A stretch of DNA of 64,000 nucleotides from Acholoe squamosa (lineage: Eukaryota; Annelida; Polychaeta; Phyllodocida; Polynoidae). Below the pieces are notes generated by a model. It had not been told where the DNA came from. It saw nothing but the letters and a program-made list of their open reading frames with translations, and ran no database searches. Position 1 is the first letter of the stretch, and every line of letters starts with the position of its first letter. Where the stretch lies: NCBI GenBank assembly GCA_949317995.1, contig OX439036.1, forward strand, positions 3,527,207 to 3,591,206. Direction: 5' to 3'. Shown here piece by piece: positions 11,401 through 22,377 of the stretch. The position numbers were made by a program, and so were the translations under genes.

Positions 11401-11648
11401 CCACCCCCACTGACAACAATCAAGTTTCCTTCAAGAAACTCGTGGTCCCCTCTGATTTCACCATCACTGATGACATATCTCAGGCCAAAAGAAAACCCAG
11501 AGACAGAACCCCTGGCAGATACCCTAAAAGGGACCAAAATAAATACACCTCTGAATCAGAGAGTGAAGCCAACCTCAATAACATGGACAGCAACCCAGAA
11601 GAGGATGACCATGAGGAGGATGGCCACGATACAAATGACAATGAATAG
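8487..11648 (+). CDS. gag: Gag-like polyprotein (1053 codons)
   Basis: The first ORF after the LTR, starting 36 nt beyond the primer site. The first 390 residues are Ser/Thr/Pro-rich and probably disordered. Residues about 395-505 look like a coiled coil, rich in Glu, Arg and Leu with few prolines. A Gln/Pro-rich linker follows. Residues about 680-830 match the retrotransposon Gag capsid pattern, with a WF-rich core (AAQWFYANIF), a long helix ending FLKRFGQLD and a later YLLNGLRPEIKN segment. The C-terminal 200 residues are rich in Asn, Arg and Ser and probably bind nucleic acid. The protein is about twice the usual Ty3/gypsy Gag length, mainly from the N-terminal extension. Role: forms the particle and packages RNA (family knowledge). 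Confidence 0.85.
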   Translation: MNKSETTPNEPTPERAITTPGRDTTQNQLAAAAAAEATPNQEPTQRDSSPDALTLDPILPASLQKSTPVSKTKTTFSPTHIGDNTGGQTSTPVASPAPELNLTLPGLSASDSPSLRLAGIPGNITTSPVCHTPSHLELDSHLEARSPHLQAVLESIPTHPEQHNTSTGPSSTNSVNTSPTDLTWDNYIVQEPNTPTQLDADYWGERIRSAFARWRLAPSHAVGRAVEVNPCSFRSSQSEESPSAFAARINNLLYEEWPSSRPPTDCFSTYHNPSNPEGIATSDNLSSGASSRNTSYFSLPLHTLDPSPRKRARSCSPRPRSRTPYYRLDRSVDNAIRGNIRATSSVFNTKPQLPNNTLTSSSTSEEDPEITFPHLNRHKNTRNMSSAQPPPNDTQAMTRDIIRECTAAVSDTLSNERAGQISLISTEIRRIGSSTAEQLSRVNDRLDTMDTWKSNMERGMTAVHRSAVERSEATLKQTEAMTAEIYDRIARNLDDMKSDIFRILDQQQTAPPPAPSLSNPTNPPQGQQQHGLQQGVNRTTGSSNPTALTPGNTLTPPCAFQDNTARGVTGATPFSHHQSQDRMGSIPFSHQMAAGAPSQRQPAAGPSLGSVYKGVYYSPQGQTPNHQPIPMQTLHSHTPTTMSATGQYSTPYPQAPAHVTGSMGNMSFNHDKLTSVQMSSFNKPEPFDKPSPYRSASKFIAEFKFWIRNVHATRPDLHASCMYTFLKGRAAQWFYANIFDKPIIYDAEAVYTAFLKRFGQLDPATIIEGYRTRKQQPKESVEDYISDMTLLLANSNLDESVQVDYLLNGLRPEIKNVVLSDTPEKIADVERLALKQELNIEANSIAQASSQSADLCAMGHNNSYNNNKNNNTKNNYQRSRKDNYQNNNQKKEDRLPSGSYSKQYEAKYRSGFNSQSDPNNRRTRFRTPSGDRSESYNRNNQPYNNRGTSPSNYRRSQSSDSNRNVFFIPVATTPTDNNQVSFKKLVVPSDFTITDDISQAKRKPRDRTPGRYPKRDQNKYTSESESEANLNNMDSNPEEDDHEEDGHDTNDNE

Positions 11649-11873
11649 GTTTCGGGGGAAGGCTACCTTGCACCTAGCAACCCCGCCCCCACCTCAGCGA
11701 AAAAGAAACCTGGAACGCCCCCCACACGCCATCAACCTACCGGTGTTCACAGTGATGCAGAACTCAATTCACTACGGCCCCCTACCAGCAAAAACAAAAT
11801 TAAATTCCAACCAAAGCTGGATTACAGCTCATCTTCAGACAGTGAGGACTGCTGTGAGGACGACAGCAAGAGG

Positions 11874-14800
11874 GTGACCAGACTGCGACTCAGGATCAGA
11901 ACAGATAAGTATGGGCAGCAAGGTAAGGTCTCTTACATTAATACTGATTTGACTAGGGGATCTGTGTTTGTCGACATAAATGACCATCTATACAGAGCAT
12001 TGATAGACTCAGGTGCCTCCCTATCTTTCATCAGTCAGAAAATGGCAGATAGAGTGTCAAACAGCCCTAACTTCCTTCAAGGTAACAGATCCAGACTTGT
12101 TGTACTCCTAGCAGACAAATCCTCAGTACAGGTAAACAACTCAATAACACTAAAATTCTTGATTCAGGGAGCAGAATTCTCTTGTAAATTCCATATTGTC
12201 CCCAAACTGAACCACCCACTCATCCTTGGCGTAAACTTTATGACCAAATACAAGGCCAGGCTCAGTTTCGGACCAAAACCTCCCATAGGGTACCCAATCA
12301 GACCTACTGAAGATTCAATTATCCCACCAAATTCTGAGGCAACTCTAAATGCCTTTGTAGCTGGGCCACAGGACATTATCAACTCAACAGGCATCACTGA
12401 AAACATTGGTCTCAGATTACCAATACTGATCAAACATGCCTTGGTTAAACCCAAGACAGAGTCAAAATTAATACCGGTAACTATGCAAATCCAAATGATT
12501 TTCCCGTACCATTGAAAAGACATACCACCCTAGGTACCTTCAAGCTTTTAAATAGCGAAAAAGCTGTGCCCATAGGTTCCCTTGAAGACCAGCAGCCTTC
12601 AAAAAAGGACAGCAGATCTGCCAAAGATCTTTTCCCAATTAATTGTGGGGATGATCCATTGCAACAGCTCCCTAAAAGCAACGAGCCTCTAAAGTATAAA
12701 ATCTGTGAGCAGCTCAATGACAAACAGAAGGAGCAAATCCGCAATATTGTTGAAAAAAACAGGCAGGCCTTTGTACTTAATGACAGTGCTATCGGTCTAA
12801 ATGTAGAGAATGAGATCAAACTTGAACTGATCCCAGACTTCAAACCCTGTAACAGACCGTCATACAGAATGTCCCCACACAAGGAGATTTTTCAAAGAGA
12901 GCTCCTGGAGAAACACCTGAAGCAGGGAGTAATTGAGGAATGTACAAAGCCTTGTGAGTGGAACTCCCCAGCCTTCTTGGTACCAAAACCCCAAGGTGAC
13001 AGATCTGTAGCATCAGGATGGAGGATTGTAGTGGACTACAGATGGGTTAACCAAAACCTCAAGTCCTTTTCATATTCCTTCCCAAGGGCAGACGATCTCA
13101 TGCAGCAAATTGGTAGAACAGGCGCCAAGTTTTTCTCTAAATTAGATGTCTACAGCGCCTACCACCAGATCCCCCTAGCGGAAGAATCCAGACCTATCAC
13201 CACCTTCTCTGCAAATGGAACCAGATACATGGCAAAAGTATTGCCCATGGGACTCAAAACATCAGGCCTATCCTTCATGAATGTTATGGAACAGCTGCTC
13301 ATGAAATGTAAATACAGAAACGCTGTAGCCTACGTCGATGATGTAGCTATATACAGTCCCACCTGGGAGAGACATCTACAAGATCTAGATGAGGTACTCA
13401 AACTTTTCATAAAGGGAAATATCAAACTGAAATCTGAAAAATGTGAATTTGGCACAACCAAGATGGATTTCTTGGGTTTTTCTGTAGACCAGCATGGTGT
13501 GTCACCTTCCCCAGACAAAATCTGGCCAGTCAAAACCTTCCCACCACCCAAAAACATCCATGACCTTAGATGTTTCAATGGTATGGCACAATTCTACAAA
13601 AGATTCATTAAGGGTTTTGCCCACATAATGAAGCCACTCTACGATGCCACCAAGAGTGCTTTTGCATGGACCGCAGACTGTCAAAGAGCCTATGAGAAAA
13701 TCAAGGCCTCAATCTGCACGGAAGCCATCCTCAAATTCCCTGATTACAGGAAGCCTTTTGTGATTTTCACTGACTCAAGCAATTACAGCCTGGGAGCCGT
13801 GATCACTCAGGTTGATGAACATGGTTTCTAAAGGCCAATAGAATTTGCAGGAAGAGGTTTGACCCCTCAAGAAACCAGATACGGTATAACAGACAAGGAA
13901 CTCTTAGGTATTGTCTATGCGGTAAAGAAATTCCACCACTATGTGGATGGAACCCACTTCAAAGTGTATTCAGACCATACAGCCCTAGTCTCTCTTTTTA
14001 ATAAAAAAGAGAATATCACAAATGGAAGATTGGCTAGATGGGTGGATACAGTCATGTCATATGATTTTGAAGTAAAGTACCTGCAGGGCAGAGCCAACAT
14101 TGTGGCTGATTTCCTCTCCAGGAGGAAATACCCACCAAGCTCTGATGATCCAGTACCAATAAGATCAAAGGGACAGATCATCCTCCCCCCTAAGAAAGTG
14201 ACTTTCTCTGATATTACCATGACCAAGGTTTTTAAATCAAACGCGCCAGTACCAAATAACCCTGTCTTAATGGGACCTCCCAGATCGATACTAAAGGGAG
14301 GAAGAATTTGGGGAAGCACAGGAAAATTACCAAGAGGAGTAGTTGCAAAGAAAAATGGCTCTGAAAGAATATATTCTGAAACACCCAAGGGATATTCAGA
14401 GCTATGCGTCTTGACCAGGGCCCAGTCCCGGAACACACAAGACACACCCCCGACCATCGGCCAATCAGAACCCAGCACCAAGCACACCAAGCCGACCCGA
14501 CCTAAGAAGGTCAAATCCACCACAACTAGGTCAAGGGGTCGACCCAGTGCGCCCAGGTCACCCAGGGTTTCAGTGAAGGCCGCCAATGCTAGAAGGGTCA
14601 AGTTATCTCAGAAGGTTTTACCTATAGCTGAGAGTGCCATCACCAAAATTTGCAAACATCACTCCCTCACCCCATCAAGAGAAGCATTAATTGAGGCTCA
14701 ACAAAAAGACCTTTTTGCCTCATCCATGCTAAATTACATTGAAAAAGGTCAATTGCCACATGACTCTGGTTTGATAAATCAGATTCTAAGAAACCATGAT

Positions 14801-16144
14801 CAGTTCATCATTCTTGACGAGGTTCTTTTCAGGATCACAGATGCTGTAATGGGCCACTCATTGGATCCTACATTACAAATCGTGATCCCAGAAATCTGGG
14901 CAGAGTCCCTCATTGAATCCACCCACTGCTCACCTCTAGGTGGCCACCTGGGTTCAGTGAAAACCTACGCAGCCATAAGGTCACGTTACTACTGGCGCTC
15001 AATGTTCAAACAGGTGTTTGATTTTTGTGGCACATGTCATGCATGCCTCACCACCAAAAAGAAGCCCAAAAATCTCAAAACACCTATGACCCTTCGTGAA
15101 CCGGTACTGACTGCCTATTCCCATTTAACTATGGACACTATAGGCCCATTCTCCAAGGCTGTAGATGGCTCACACTACATACATGTGGTGACAGACCACG
15201 CCACTAGGCACGTCACTGCATGGTCAACTGAGGAAAACACAAGCGCCATTGTGGCACTTGGATTCTTCCAAAGAGTCATTTGCATCCACGGTACACCATC
15301 AGTACTTAACACTGATAATGCCAAACAATTCACCTCAAAATTCTTCGCACTTTTCTGCAAGAAATTTGGCATTAAACATGTCACAGGGTCAGCACATTGG
15401 AGCCGATCACAAGCTCTATGTGAGCGCCAGCACCAGACTATTGAATCCTCCCTGAGAGCTTTTGTGTCAAAATCACAAAAACACTGGTCCACCTTCTTAC
15501 AGGCTGTAATTTTCAGCATGAACAATACAGTCTCCAGCGCTCTGGGCTACTCACCAAATCTTTTGGTATTTGGCAAACAATCTCACTTACCAACAGAAGC
15601 AGCCCTAGCACTAGGCACATCACTAAGTGATACCAAACAAAGGGAAGGTATGGCCCTACATTTGCTCAACCTCAGGGATGATATTCAATTGAAGGCAGCA
15701 GAAAACATGATCAAAGTTCACAAAAAGATGAAGGCAAAACACGACGCCTCAGCAGAACTTAGTACATATGCCACAGGTCAGCTCGTGTATTTACACATTC
15801 CCAACCTGCTGGTAAAACACACAAGTAAAAAGCTGCAGCCTACCTACTCTGGCCCATATATCATCGTGAAAATGACCTCATCAGTAACTGCAATCGTCAA
15901 AAGATTGCAGGATGGCAAAGTTTTCAAAAAAGCAGTACATGTGTCCAGATTGAGAACACCAACATCCAAAGCCAGCGCCAAAGCCATAGTCAAAAGACTA
16001 CAGACTGGCCCGGTTTTATCTCTCTACGACCCAGACTTGAACTTAACACCTTCCACCAATACCCCCACTCCCCCACCAAAAAGAAAGAGAGGGAGACCAG
16101 CCAAAAAGGGTATTGTCAGTTTCTCACCACCAAAAAAAGGCTAA
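11874..16144 (+). CDS. pol: Pol region: protease, reverse transcriptase, RNase H, integrase
   Basis: Domains in order: an aspartic protease with LIDSGAS near 12000 and LILGVNF downstream; a reverse transcriptase with RIVVDYR, FFSKLDVYSAYHQI, MGLKTSG and the catalytic YVDD (about 13331) followed by FLGF; an RNase H with FTDSS, DKELLGIVYA, YSDHTAL and ADFLSR (about 13760-14120). A basic linker then leads to an integrase with an HHCC zinc finger (HC..GGH then CGTCHAC, 14920-15050), catalytic D, D and E (MDTIGP, NTDNAKQF, ALCERQ, 15130-15420) and YSGPYIIVK (GPY/F-type). The C-terminus ends in KRKRGRPAKKG, an AT-hook-like tail; a second RGRP lies in the linker. Pol is not one continuous frame (about one or two interruptions, possibly partly programmed). 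Family order and motifs are Ty3/gypsy. Confidence 0.9.
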
Positions 16145-17210
16145 AAAGCGCCATCAGCAAAAATAAATACGCAAACTACACACTCTCACACACCAAAAAG
16201 CACAGCCCCCCCCAAAACACCACAACCAAATACACTGCAAGTCAAACATACCTCCATCCTATGCACCAGTGATCTGGATAACCACCACGTGCCTACACCT
16301 TGATCCCTGATCAAGTGCAGAAATCCGCATCCACCACCGCCCCCCCCCCACTTAATTTGCCAAACACATTACCCTCAGAGCACGTACATACCAACCACAT
16401 TACACCCAGCACCCCACGCGCCACCTGTCCAACACCAAATACTGACCACCTCCCAGAAACCTCCCAACACCCAACCCCCATCCCAGATCTTTTATTTTAT
16501 TTTTCCTGTTTTCTATTCATCAATTTTTTTCTTTTTCTTTTTCTTTTCTTCTCAAAAACACCAATACACCCTTTTTTTCCTTTTTGTCATACGTTGTATG
16601 AAAGTTACATAACACTGAAATGAGTCTTGGAGATTTAGTTTTTCCGCGCCCATGGACGCCTTCAGCACACCCACATTTAATGGTTCGATACGCCACATAT
16701 ACTACCCAAGGCAGCAGCGCATTCTAGGGTATATGTATAAAATTTTTATTTTATACATTCATACACCGGCTTGATGGCTTGTCAGGACTCCTGTTAAATT
16801 CGGTATTCTTGCCACCGACACGCCTACTGTAGGAGTCCCTGTCTCCCATGCTCCAACCATGTTTGCACCCCTGTTTTTCTCAGATCCGGTAATGCAGGTG
16901 GAATACCTTTCTGATTGGCTGTAATCAACCACAGCCCCAATTTCACGCCAGGCTTCCACAAAGCAGGCAAACCCACCCGGTCAGAGGTCAATCATAACCT
17001 TGACCAGCATCTACCAACCTTCTTGACCTAAAAATTCCAATTTTTAATCAATACATACCAGGCCTCAGCGCAGAGGCCACCAGAGATTTGCATACGGGGC
17101 AGGCCTGCCCCCACTGCATTCATCCAATAAGATAAGGCCCAGCCTTTTAAGGGCAAGACATACCTATATGGGAGATCTGCGACTGAGGGTTAGCTTCCCT
17201 CACGACCAGG
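16145..17210 (+). other. Post-pol untranslated region of unit B
   Basis: No convincing ORF. A C-rich, pyrimidine-rich stretch at 16180-16580 contains TTTTCTTTTTC runs. From 16239 onward the sequence is shared with the pol-less related element (32453-33740), so this block is kept where pol is not. It leads into the TATA box at 17211. Confidence 0.6.
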
Positions 17211-17341
17211 TTTATAAGCCTTGACCCACCCCAATCTTATCCATTCTCAATAATACACCATCTCCAACCACTTCCCGTTTTTCTGAGAGCAAGTGCCTGA
17301 TTGGAGACAACCATGGCGAACAGGGCATGCAGCCAGCCCAG
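17211..17341 (+). promoter_or_regulatory. Internal promoter and leader exon
   Basis: TTTATAAG at 17211-17218 is TATA-like. About 95 bp later an ATG in good context (ACAACCATGG, ATG at 17313) opens a short frame that runs into CCAG/GTAGGC, a splice-donor-like site after 17341. The related element keeps the TATA (33403-33410), the ATG (33506) and the donor (after 33534). This fits a second promoter inside the element, as known for foamy viruses; use as a promoter is inference. Confidence 0.55.
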
Positions 17342-17626
17342 GTAGGCCTGTCTTAAGTGTCCATTTTAGTACATAGACCATCAGTCGTTCTTGTATTTGG
17401 TAATGACATATTTGTTGTCATACTGCCCAGACTCCTCAATTCACCAATGGTAGTGTGAGCTCAGAGTATCTAGAAAAAGTTGAATGATCTTCACTCTTCA
17501 CTGCCCAATATTTGTGCCTGCTGAATCCTCCATCTCGTGTGAACCTAATATCTCAAATACACTCAACCAAAAACTATTACACAGGTAGACTTACCCTGCA
17601 GAATTTGATTTCTTTCCAAACCACAG

Positions 17627-18126
17627 ATTGGATACCATTGATTGCTGGACCATACATGACCTATTGGGTCCTGTGGGATTATTGGACGCTGATAGAGAAA
17701 TCCTTGAATTAAGATCTCTGATCTGCCGGTATAGGAACTTGGTCCTGGGAATATCTCCCTGTGACGTGGCTTTCTATTTGACAAATCCTGCTGTATTAAA
17801 GCAGATGGACTTAACCAATGATCGCGTTCAAGCTGTGATAAAAACAATACTCACTATGGTGTGCTCTGACACACCCACTAAACCTATCTGGGCGAGGTTT
17901 GACCAGCATGTGGCTAGTTACTTAGCCCTATTGAGCGCAAGGACGCTCCTGGCTTCAGAGAAGCCGCTAGCTAACCTGCCTAGACACTTTACAAGTGTAG
18001 GCAGAAGTCTAGCAATCAACGATTCGATAGATCTGGTTCTCCAACAGGCCATCTTTGAATGGTATCACTGGTCAGGCAGGTCCAGATATTTCCGGCTCCA
18101 AGTACCCGGCTTAGACTCACGCAGGG
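17627..18126 (+). CDS. Open middle exon upstream of env, unit B
   Basis: An open frame of about 167 codons with no ATG near its start. It is preceded by a pyrimidine tract ending CCACAG (17626) and closed by a donor-like GGG/GTAAGC (18127), so it looks like an internal exon rather than a free ORF. The product would be soluble, with a mixed Leu-rich helical pattern and no transmembrane segment. It resembles nothing I recognise. It lies between the leader exon and the env-like ORF, so it probably contributes the N-terminal part of, or a shorter product from, a spliced env-type message. Confidence 0.5.
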
Positions 18127-18412
18127 GTAAGCTACCTACATTCACATATCATATTTTTTACAATTATCTTTAACACCTTACTAACCAAGGTCATACAAAG
18201 ACACCACCCTAACCCACACCCCTGTTTCCTCCAAACCTTTTATCTCACCAACACCCCACACATAACCCCCCACACACAAACAAGCACCCAGTGCAATACC
18301 CCCCCACACACACACACACACACACACCAAACCGCCGCTCCCTCATGTCTTTTTCAAAATCATTTTTCTAAGACCCTACATATTCTTTAAAATTTTTTTT
18401 TTAGGGCTGCAG
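18127..18412 (+). other. Intron-like spacer before env, unit B
   Basis: Begins GTAAGC, is C/A-rich with an (AC)n run near 18305-18328, and ends with a T-rich tract and GCTGCAG just before the env ATG. Spliced env messages are the rule in env-bearing LTR elements (established); use of these particular sites is inferred. The unit A copy is 890-1174. Confidence 0.5.
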
Positions 18413-18417
18413 TCCTG

Positions 18418-21123
18418 ATGACTACCCTAGCAGCAATCCTAGCCACAACTGTCGGATTGGTACACCAGGAATCTAACCAAAGGACCATCTTCAGACCAAA
18501 TTTTGGAGTGATTTTTACAAAAATGGACCAACCCCTCCTCTCCAACTACATGGATTACCCACTAGTATTAAGCCTAAACCTGACCCTAGACCAGCCCCTC
18601 AGAAAACCAGACAATATCTCTCCACTAGTGAAACCCAGCGCACCCCCATACATAACCCAAACAGCCACAAACTTGGATCACATGTTAGATAACCTTTTCT
18701 ACAAATCACAGACCCTACTGAATGACCTAATCAAAATTGTAAGCCCGCCCAGCATGAGATATCCAAGAAATGCCCCAGGCCAGCCCATAGGAGATATCCT
18801 GAGAATCCTGGTAGGTTTGGGAACACAGCCTGAAATTGATATCCTAAATTCAGAGATGTCAGAGTTGGACAAAAGATTCGCTACCAAAATGCATGTAGTG
18901 GAACTAGCCACACATTTCCTTTTAAATATGTCAGAATATAATTATCACACACTCACCGCCTTCTCAGAATTCCAAAATGACACAGATGACGCCTTATCAC
19001 TGTTAGCAAATAGATTTCAAAATTTAGACTCAAATCTTTCTGACATTTTTCTGAATTTGGAATCACAAACCAAACAGGATACCTTCTACTCAATGCTATT
19101 CTCGGCCGCAAATTCACAAATAGAATCACTCATCGATCTCCATGATGACTTAAGCAACCTATTATCTGCTCTAAATTCACTCATGGAGGGCGAGCTACCC
19201 CTCACCCTCATCCCACACGACACATTAGAAATAGGACTGAATAACCTTTCAGACGCCCTCAGTAGCAACCACCCAGAAATAAATATTCTGAAATTACCGG
19301 TAGACTTCTACTACAAAAGGAAAGTTAGAGCACAGTGGAATGATAATACCACATTACTTATAACCATACCGGTACCCATAGGTCTAGGGGAAAATACCTA
19401 TTCCATATATAGAACAGAAACCTTCCCCATCCCCTTCGATACCTCCAACCCCCACTCAATAGGATACACCCTTTTACAAAAACTACCCCCGTTCATAGCA
19501 TTACCACCAACACACTCACACTACATTGAGCTACAACAAGCCGACATGGACCTGTGTACACACGATACCTTTATCAGTTGTGACCGGCCCCTACCTTTGT
19601 TATCACCCCTAAACCCCACATGCTCCCTGTCACTACTGTTAGACACACCAGACGCAGTATACCACACATGCAGCTTTGCTGCACACATGTCCGCCCCCAT
19701 TCCACGCTTAGTTAAGTCTATATCACACTCAGACTACCTATTAGTTACCAATGAATCGCCCTCACTTATGCTATGCCCCAATGAAGGCCAAATTGAGCTT
19801 AAAAATGCAGCCTCTTCAGTAATATCAGTACCATGCATGTGCTCAATTAGAAATGCTGGGATGATAATGATAAATTCAAATCTTTCCTGCATACATAACA
19901 CCACATTACGGCCCCTCGTCAGGATACCCATCAACCTCCCTCTATGGCGCCATTTTGGCAACCCACCAGCCAATGTTTCAGGCGTCACCATGACAACCAT
20001 TCCCCGGACCCTAGATCTACCAAATTTTGAATATCTAAAACACCTCCACAACCAAAGATTATTGCCCATATTTAAAGAAGTAATAGCCCTCAGGAAAGCC
20101 GCCCTAGGTTTGACCAAGTCAAGACCCTTCTTGTCAGTAAATACATTAATGCATCTTGGCTACCATCTGGAATATTCCCCCTGGTTACATCTTCTGTCCC
20201 CGCTACTGGCCATCTTGTGCTGTGCAATCACGTGCCACGGTCAGCTGCGCGTGACGAGACTGGCGCAGCTAGTCACCATGCACATTGCGCTGAAGACACC
20301 AACCATGGCGGACGCGGCAAAGTTCAACACCTTAAGGAAGCTAGTGCTGAACATCAGCAGCTTGTGGCCGCCTCAGGCAACAACTTCGCCACATGCAGAA
20401 AGCAGCCTGGAGAAATACCAGCCTCCATACCAGGCCGGCAGGTATGATACCATGTGGGCCTGGATCCTAGTTTTCCTAGCCTTGTACCTGGCCCGCGCCC
20501 TGGCCAGGAGATGCTGGCGACACTGGCCCTACCTAGCTAGAGTGGATGATATCTCGGAGATGCCAAAATTCGTCCTCCAAATCCACTCAGAGGGTAGGAC
20601 CTATGATTTCGTCGTCGGCAGGATGATCTTCGGCAGAAACTTGTGGCCTTTCTCCATCATGGCACCCAAGGTGGCTAAGCCCCGGCTAACTAGCCCTTTC
20701 GGCCGCCATCTGGAAGTGGAGTGGAAGGGGGAAGTGACCTTCATAATCGCCGGAAAGATCAAGCAAGTTAAATTGGAACGTTACCCGAGATGCCCTCTGT
20801 TCTGGAGGCTACGGCTACACAAGGCCCTAACATCCAGCCCCCACGTCTTGACCCTGGTAATCAAGGAAAAGGGACAGCCGGATTTCCAGCTTTCACCATC
20901 AGACACTGTCCCAATGCCCCAGCTATCACCACCCACCAGATATAGATCCCCTTTTTGCCCCAAAATGGAAGCCCCCTCTACCTCTAGGAGCTTAGTGGAA
21001 CTCACTAAGTTCACTAACCTGGAGCTACAGCCGGATTCAGACAAATATCTCTTTGACCCCACCACATCGGATGAAAGGCCCAAAAAGTCATCCCCCAGCG
21101 GTAAGTCTATTTATTTTAATTAG
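18418..21123 (+). CDS. env: Env-like membrane glycoprotein, unit B (901 codons)
   Basis: Starts at an ATG with a short hydrophobic N-terminus (LAAILATTVGLV). An RYPR dibasic-like site near residue 115 is followed by a Gly/Ile/Leu-rich segment (GDILRILVGLG) and about 100 residues of heptad-like helix with N-glycosylation sequons. This order resembles the F-type Env of insect errantiviruses and baculovirus F proteins. A Cys-rich ectodomain follows. A hydrophobic stretch lies near residue 590, and a clear membrane segment (WAWILVFLALYLARALA) near residue 677, leaving a basic tail of about 205 residues. The frame looks whole. A GTAAGT donor-like site lies near its 3' end (21101). The Env assignment rests on topology and position, not on detectable sequence identity; an unrelated membrane protein is possible. 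Confidence 0.65.
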   Translation: MTTLAAILATTVGLVHQESNQRTIFRPNFGVIFTKMDQPLLSNYMDYPLVLSLNLTLDQPLRKPDNISPLVKPSAPPYITQTATNLDHMLDNLFYKSQTLLNDLIKIVSPPSMRYPRNAPGQPIGDILRILVGLGTQPEIDILNSEMSELDKRFATKMHVVELATHFLLNMSEYNYHTLTAFSEFQNDTDDALSLLANRFQNLDSNLSDIFLNLESQTKQDTFYSMLFSAANSQIESLIDLHDDLSNLLSALNSLMEGELPLTLIPHDTLEIGLNNLSDALSSNHPEINILKLPVDFYYKRKVRAQWNDNTTLLITIPVPIGLGENTYSIYRTETFPIPFDTSNPHSIGYTLLQKLPPFIALPPTHSHYIELQQADMDLCTHDTFISCDRPLPLLSPLNPTCSLSLLLDTPDAVYHTCSFAAHMSAPIPRLVKSISHSDYLLVTNESPSLMLCPNEGQIELKNAASSVISVPCMCSIRNAGMIMINSNLSCIHNTTLRPLVRIPINLPLWRHFGNPPANVSGVTMTTIPRTLDLPNFEYLKHLHNQRLLPIFKEVIALRKAALGLTKSRPFLSVNTLMHLGYHLEYSPWLHLLSPLLAILCCAITCHGQLRVTRLAQLVTMHIALKTPTMADAAKFNTLRKLVLNISSLWPPQATTSPHAESSLEKYQPPYQAGRYDTMWAWILVFLALYLARALARRCWRHWPYLARVDDISEMPKFVLQIHSEGRTYDFVVGRMIFGRNLWPFSIMAPKVAKPRLTSPFGRHLEVEWKGEVTFIIAGKIKQVKLERYPRCPLFWRLRLHKALTSSPHVLTLVIKEKGQPDFQLSPSDTVPMPQLSPPTRYRSPFCPKMEAPSTSRSLVELTKFTNLELQPDSDKYLFDPTTSDERPKKSSPSGKSIYFN

Positions 21124-22377
21124 AAACACACAGCAAGGCCACATGTAGGGATCATCAATTGGAAAAAGGCGGCAATTAGGCCACCCCGCACCCTGTTAAG
21201 ATCATGTAAACAGACCCCGACCCCTCTCCATGAACGATCCACCGGATAGCCCCACCCCTGAGGATATCACCTTTTATGTGGGGATAGGCCCATAAACTAA
21301 CCAGCCCGGTTACACCGAGCCCCTTGCTTTACACCATCTTCCCAGGGTCCCCAACCCCACTCAAAGCCCCAACCCCCACCCCCCCCCCCCCCAAGATCAA
21401 ACTTTCATCTAAGTAACTACTCCAGTAGAGCACGTGTGCACTGGCTAAACCAAAACAAACCGTTTGTTGTCAGTATACCCGTTACCATAACAACGGGGGA
21501 ACCACCCACTCTATTTATAGAACAGGTGTCCCCACACGGTGATAATGGGTGCTCCGGCGAATTTGGCCACGGCACCGTCCCCCCGATACAGGAGAGCATA
21601 ACAGATAGAAAGCTCGGGCCCAGGCAGCGGCAAAGCAATCCGAGCTCACTATATCAACTCCCCTGAACCCCAGGAAGCCCAGCATCCCAACCGCCTATAT
21701 GTGTTTAATTTCAAACTGGCTGAGAGGGCCTATTACATAATCTATGGTAGGTAAAATTTCGACTCACCACTCCAACATGGCCGTTTTTCGGTTCATGACG
21801 GAGACCACCGTCCCACCTCAGCGACCACCGGCCACCCCCATAGCCATATAGCTTAGGACCGTCCCGAGGTTATACCCAATGTCAGTAGCATTTGGAAGGT
21901 ACCATTACACTTATGTGGGGATGGCAGGTAGTTTTCACACATACGCCGCAAAGACGCTTATGTGAGGATCGCCCCCTCCCTCATCTAGCCTACCCCTTTA
22001 CCCCCTCCCACCCCGCCCCACACTGAACCCCCCAAAGTCCGAAAGACGCCCAAAAAAAACATACCCATACACGGCCATCATCATCTACACTGAGCTAAAA
22101 TAACATGATAACCACAGCTAAGCCTAACTAACACAATTTGTCGGCCTACACTAATGTTCATCAGTATTGGCACCGGCTGCAGCGTCTTGTCCGACAACTT
22201 TCGCGCCATACGCGGCAGCCCGGCGCCATCTTGGTTTCGTTTTATCTACCGAAACTGACGGACGTCACGGCCGTCACCATGACTACCATCGGTCATGTGA
22301 CACCCGCACGTGGCATCCCTACCACAACAACAACATTAGCACATGCTCAGTCTTTAACTTGTTCAGATCAAACTTAC
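21124..22377 (+). other. Non-coding accessory region downstream of env, unit B
   Basis: No ORF I would defend. A poly-C run lies near 21378-21391. TGTGGGGATA at 21277 and TGTGGGGATGG at 21914 repeat the motif that abuts the 3' LTR. GCCATCTTGG-type sites near 22225 look like YY1-type sites (weak). The minus strand has donor-like GTGAGT near 21760. The unit A copy is 3874-5126. Confidence 0.45.
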
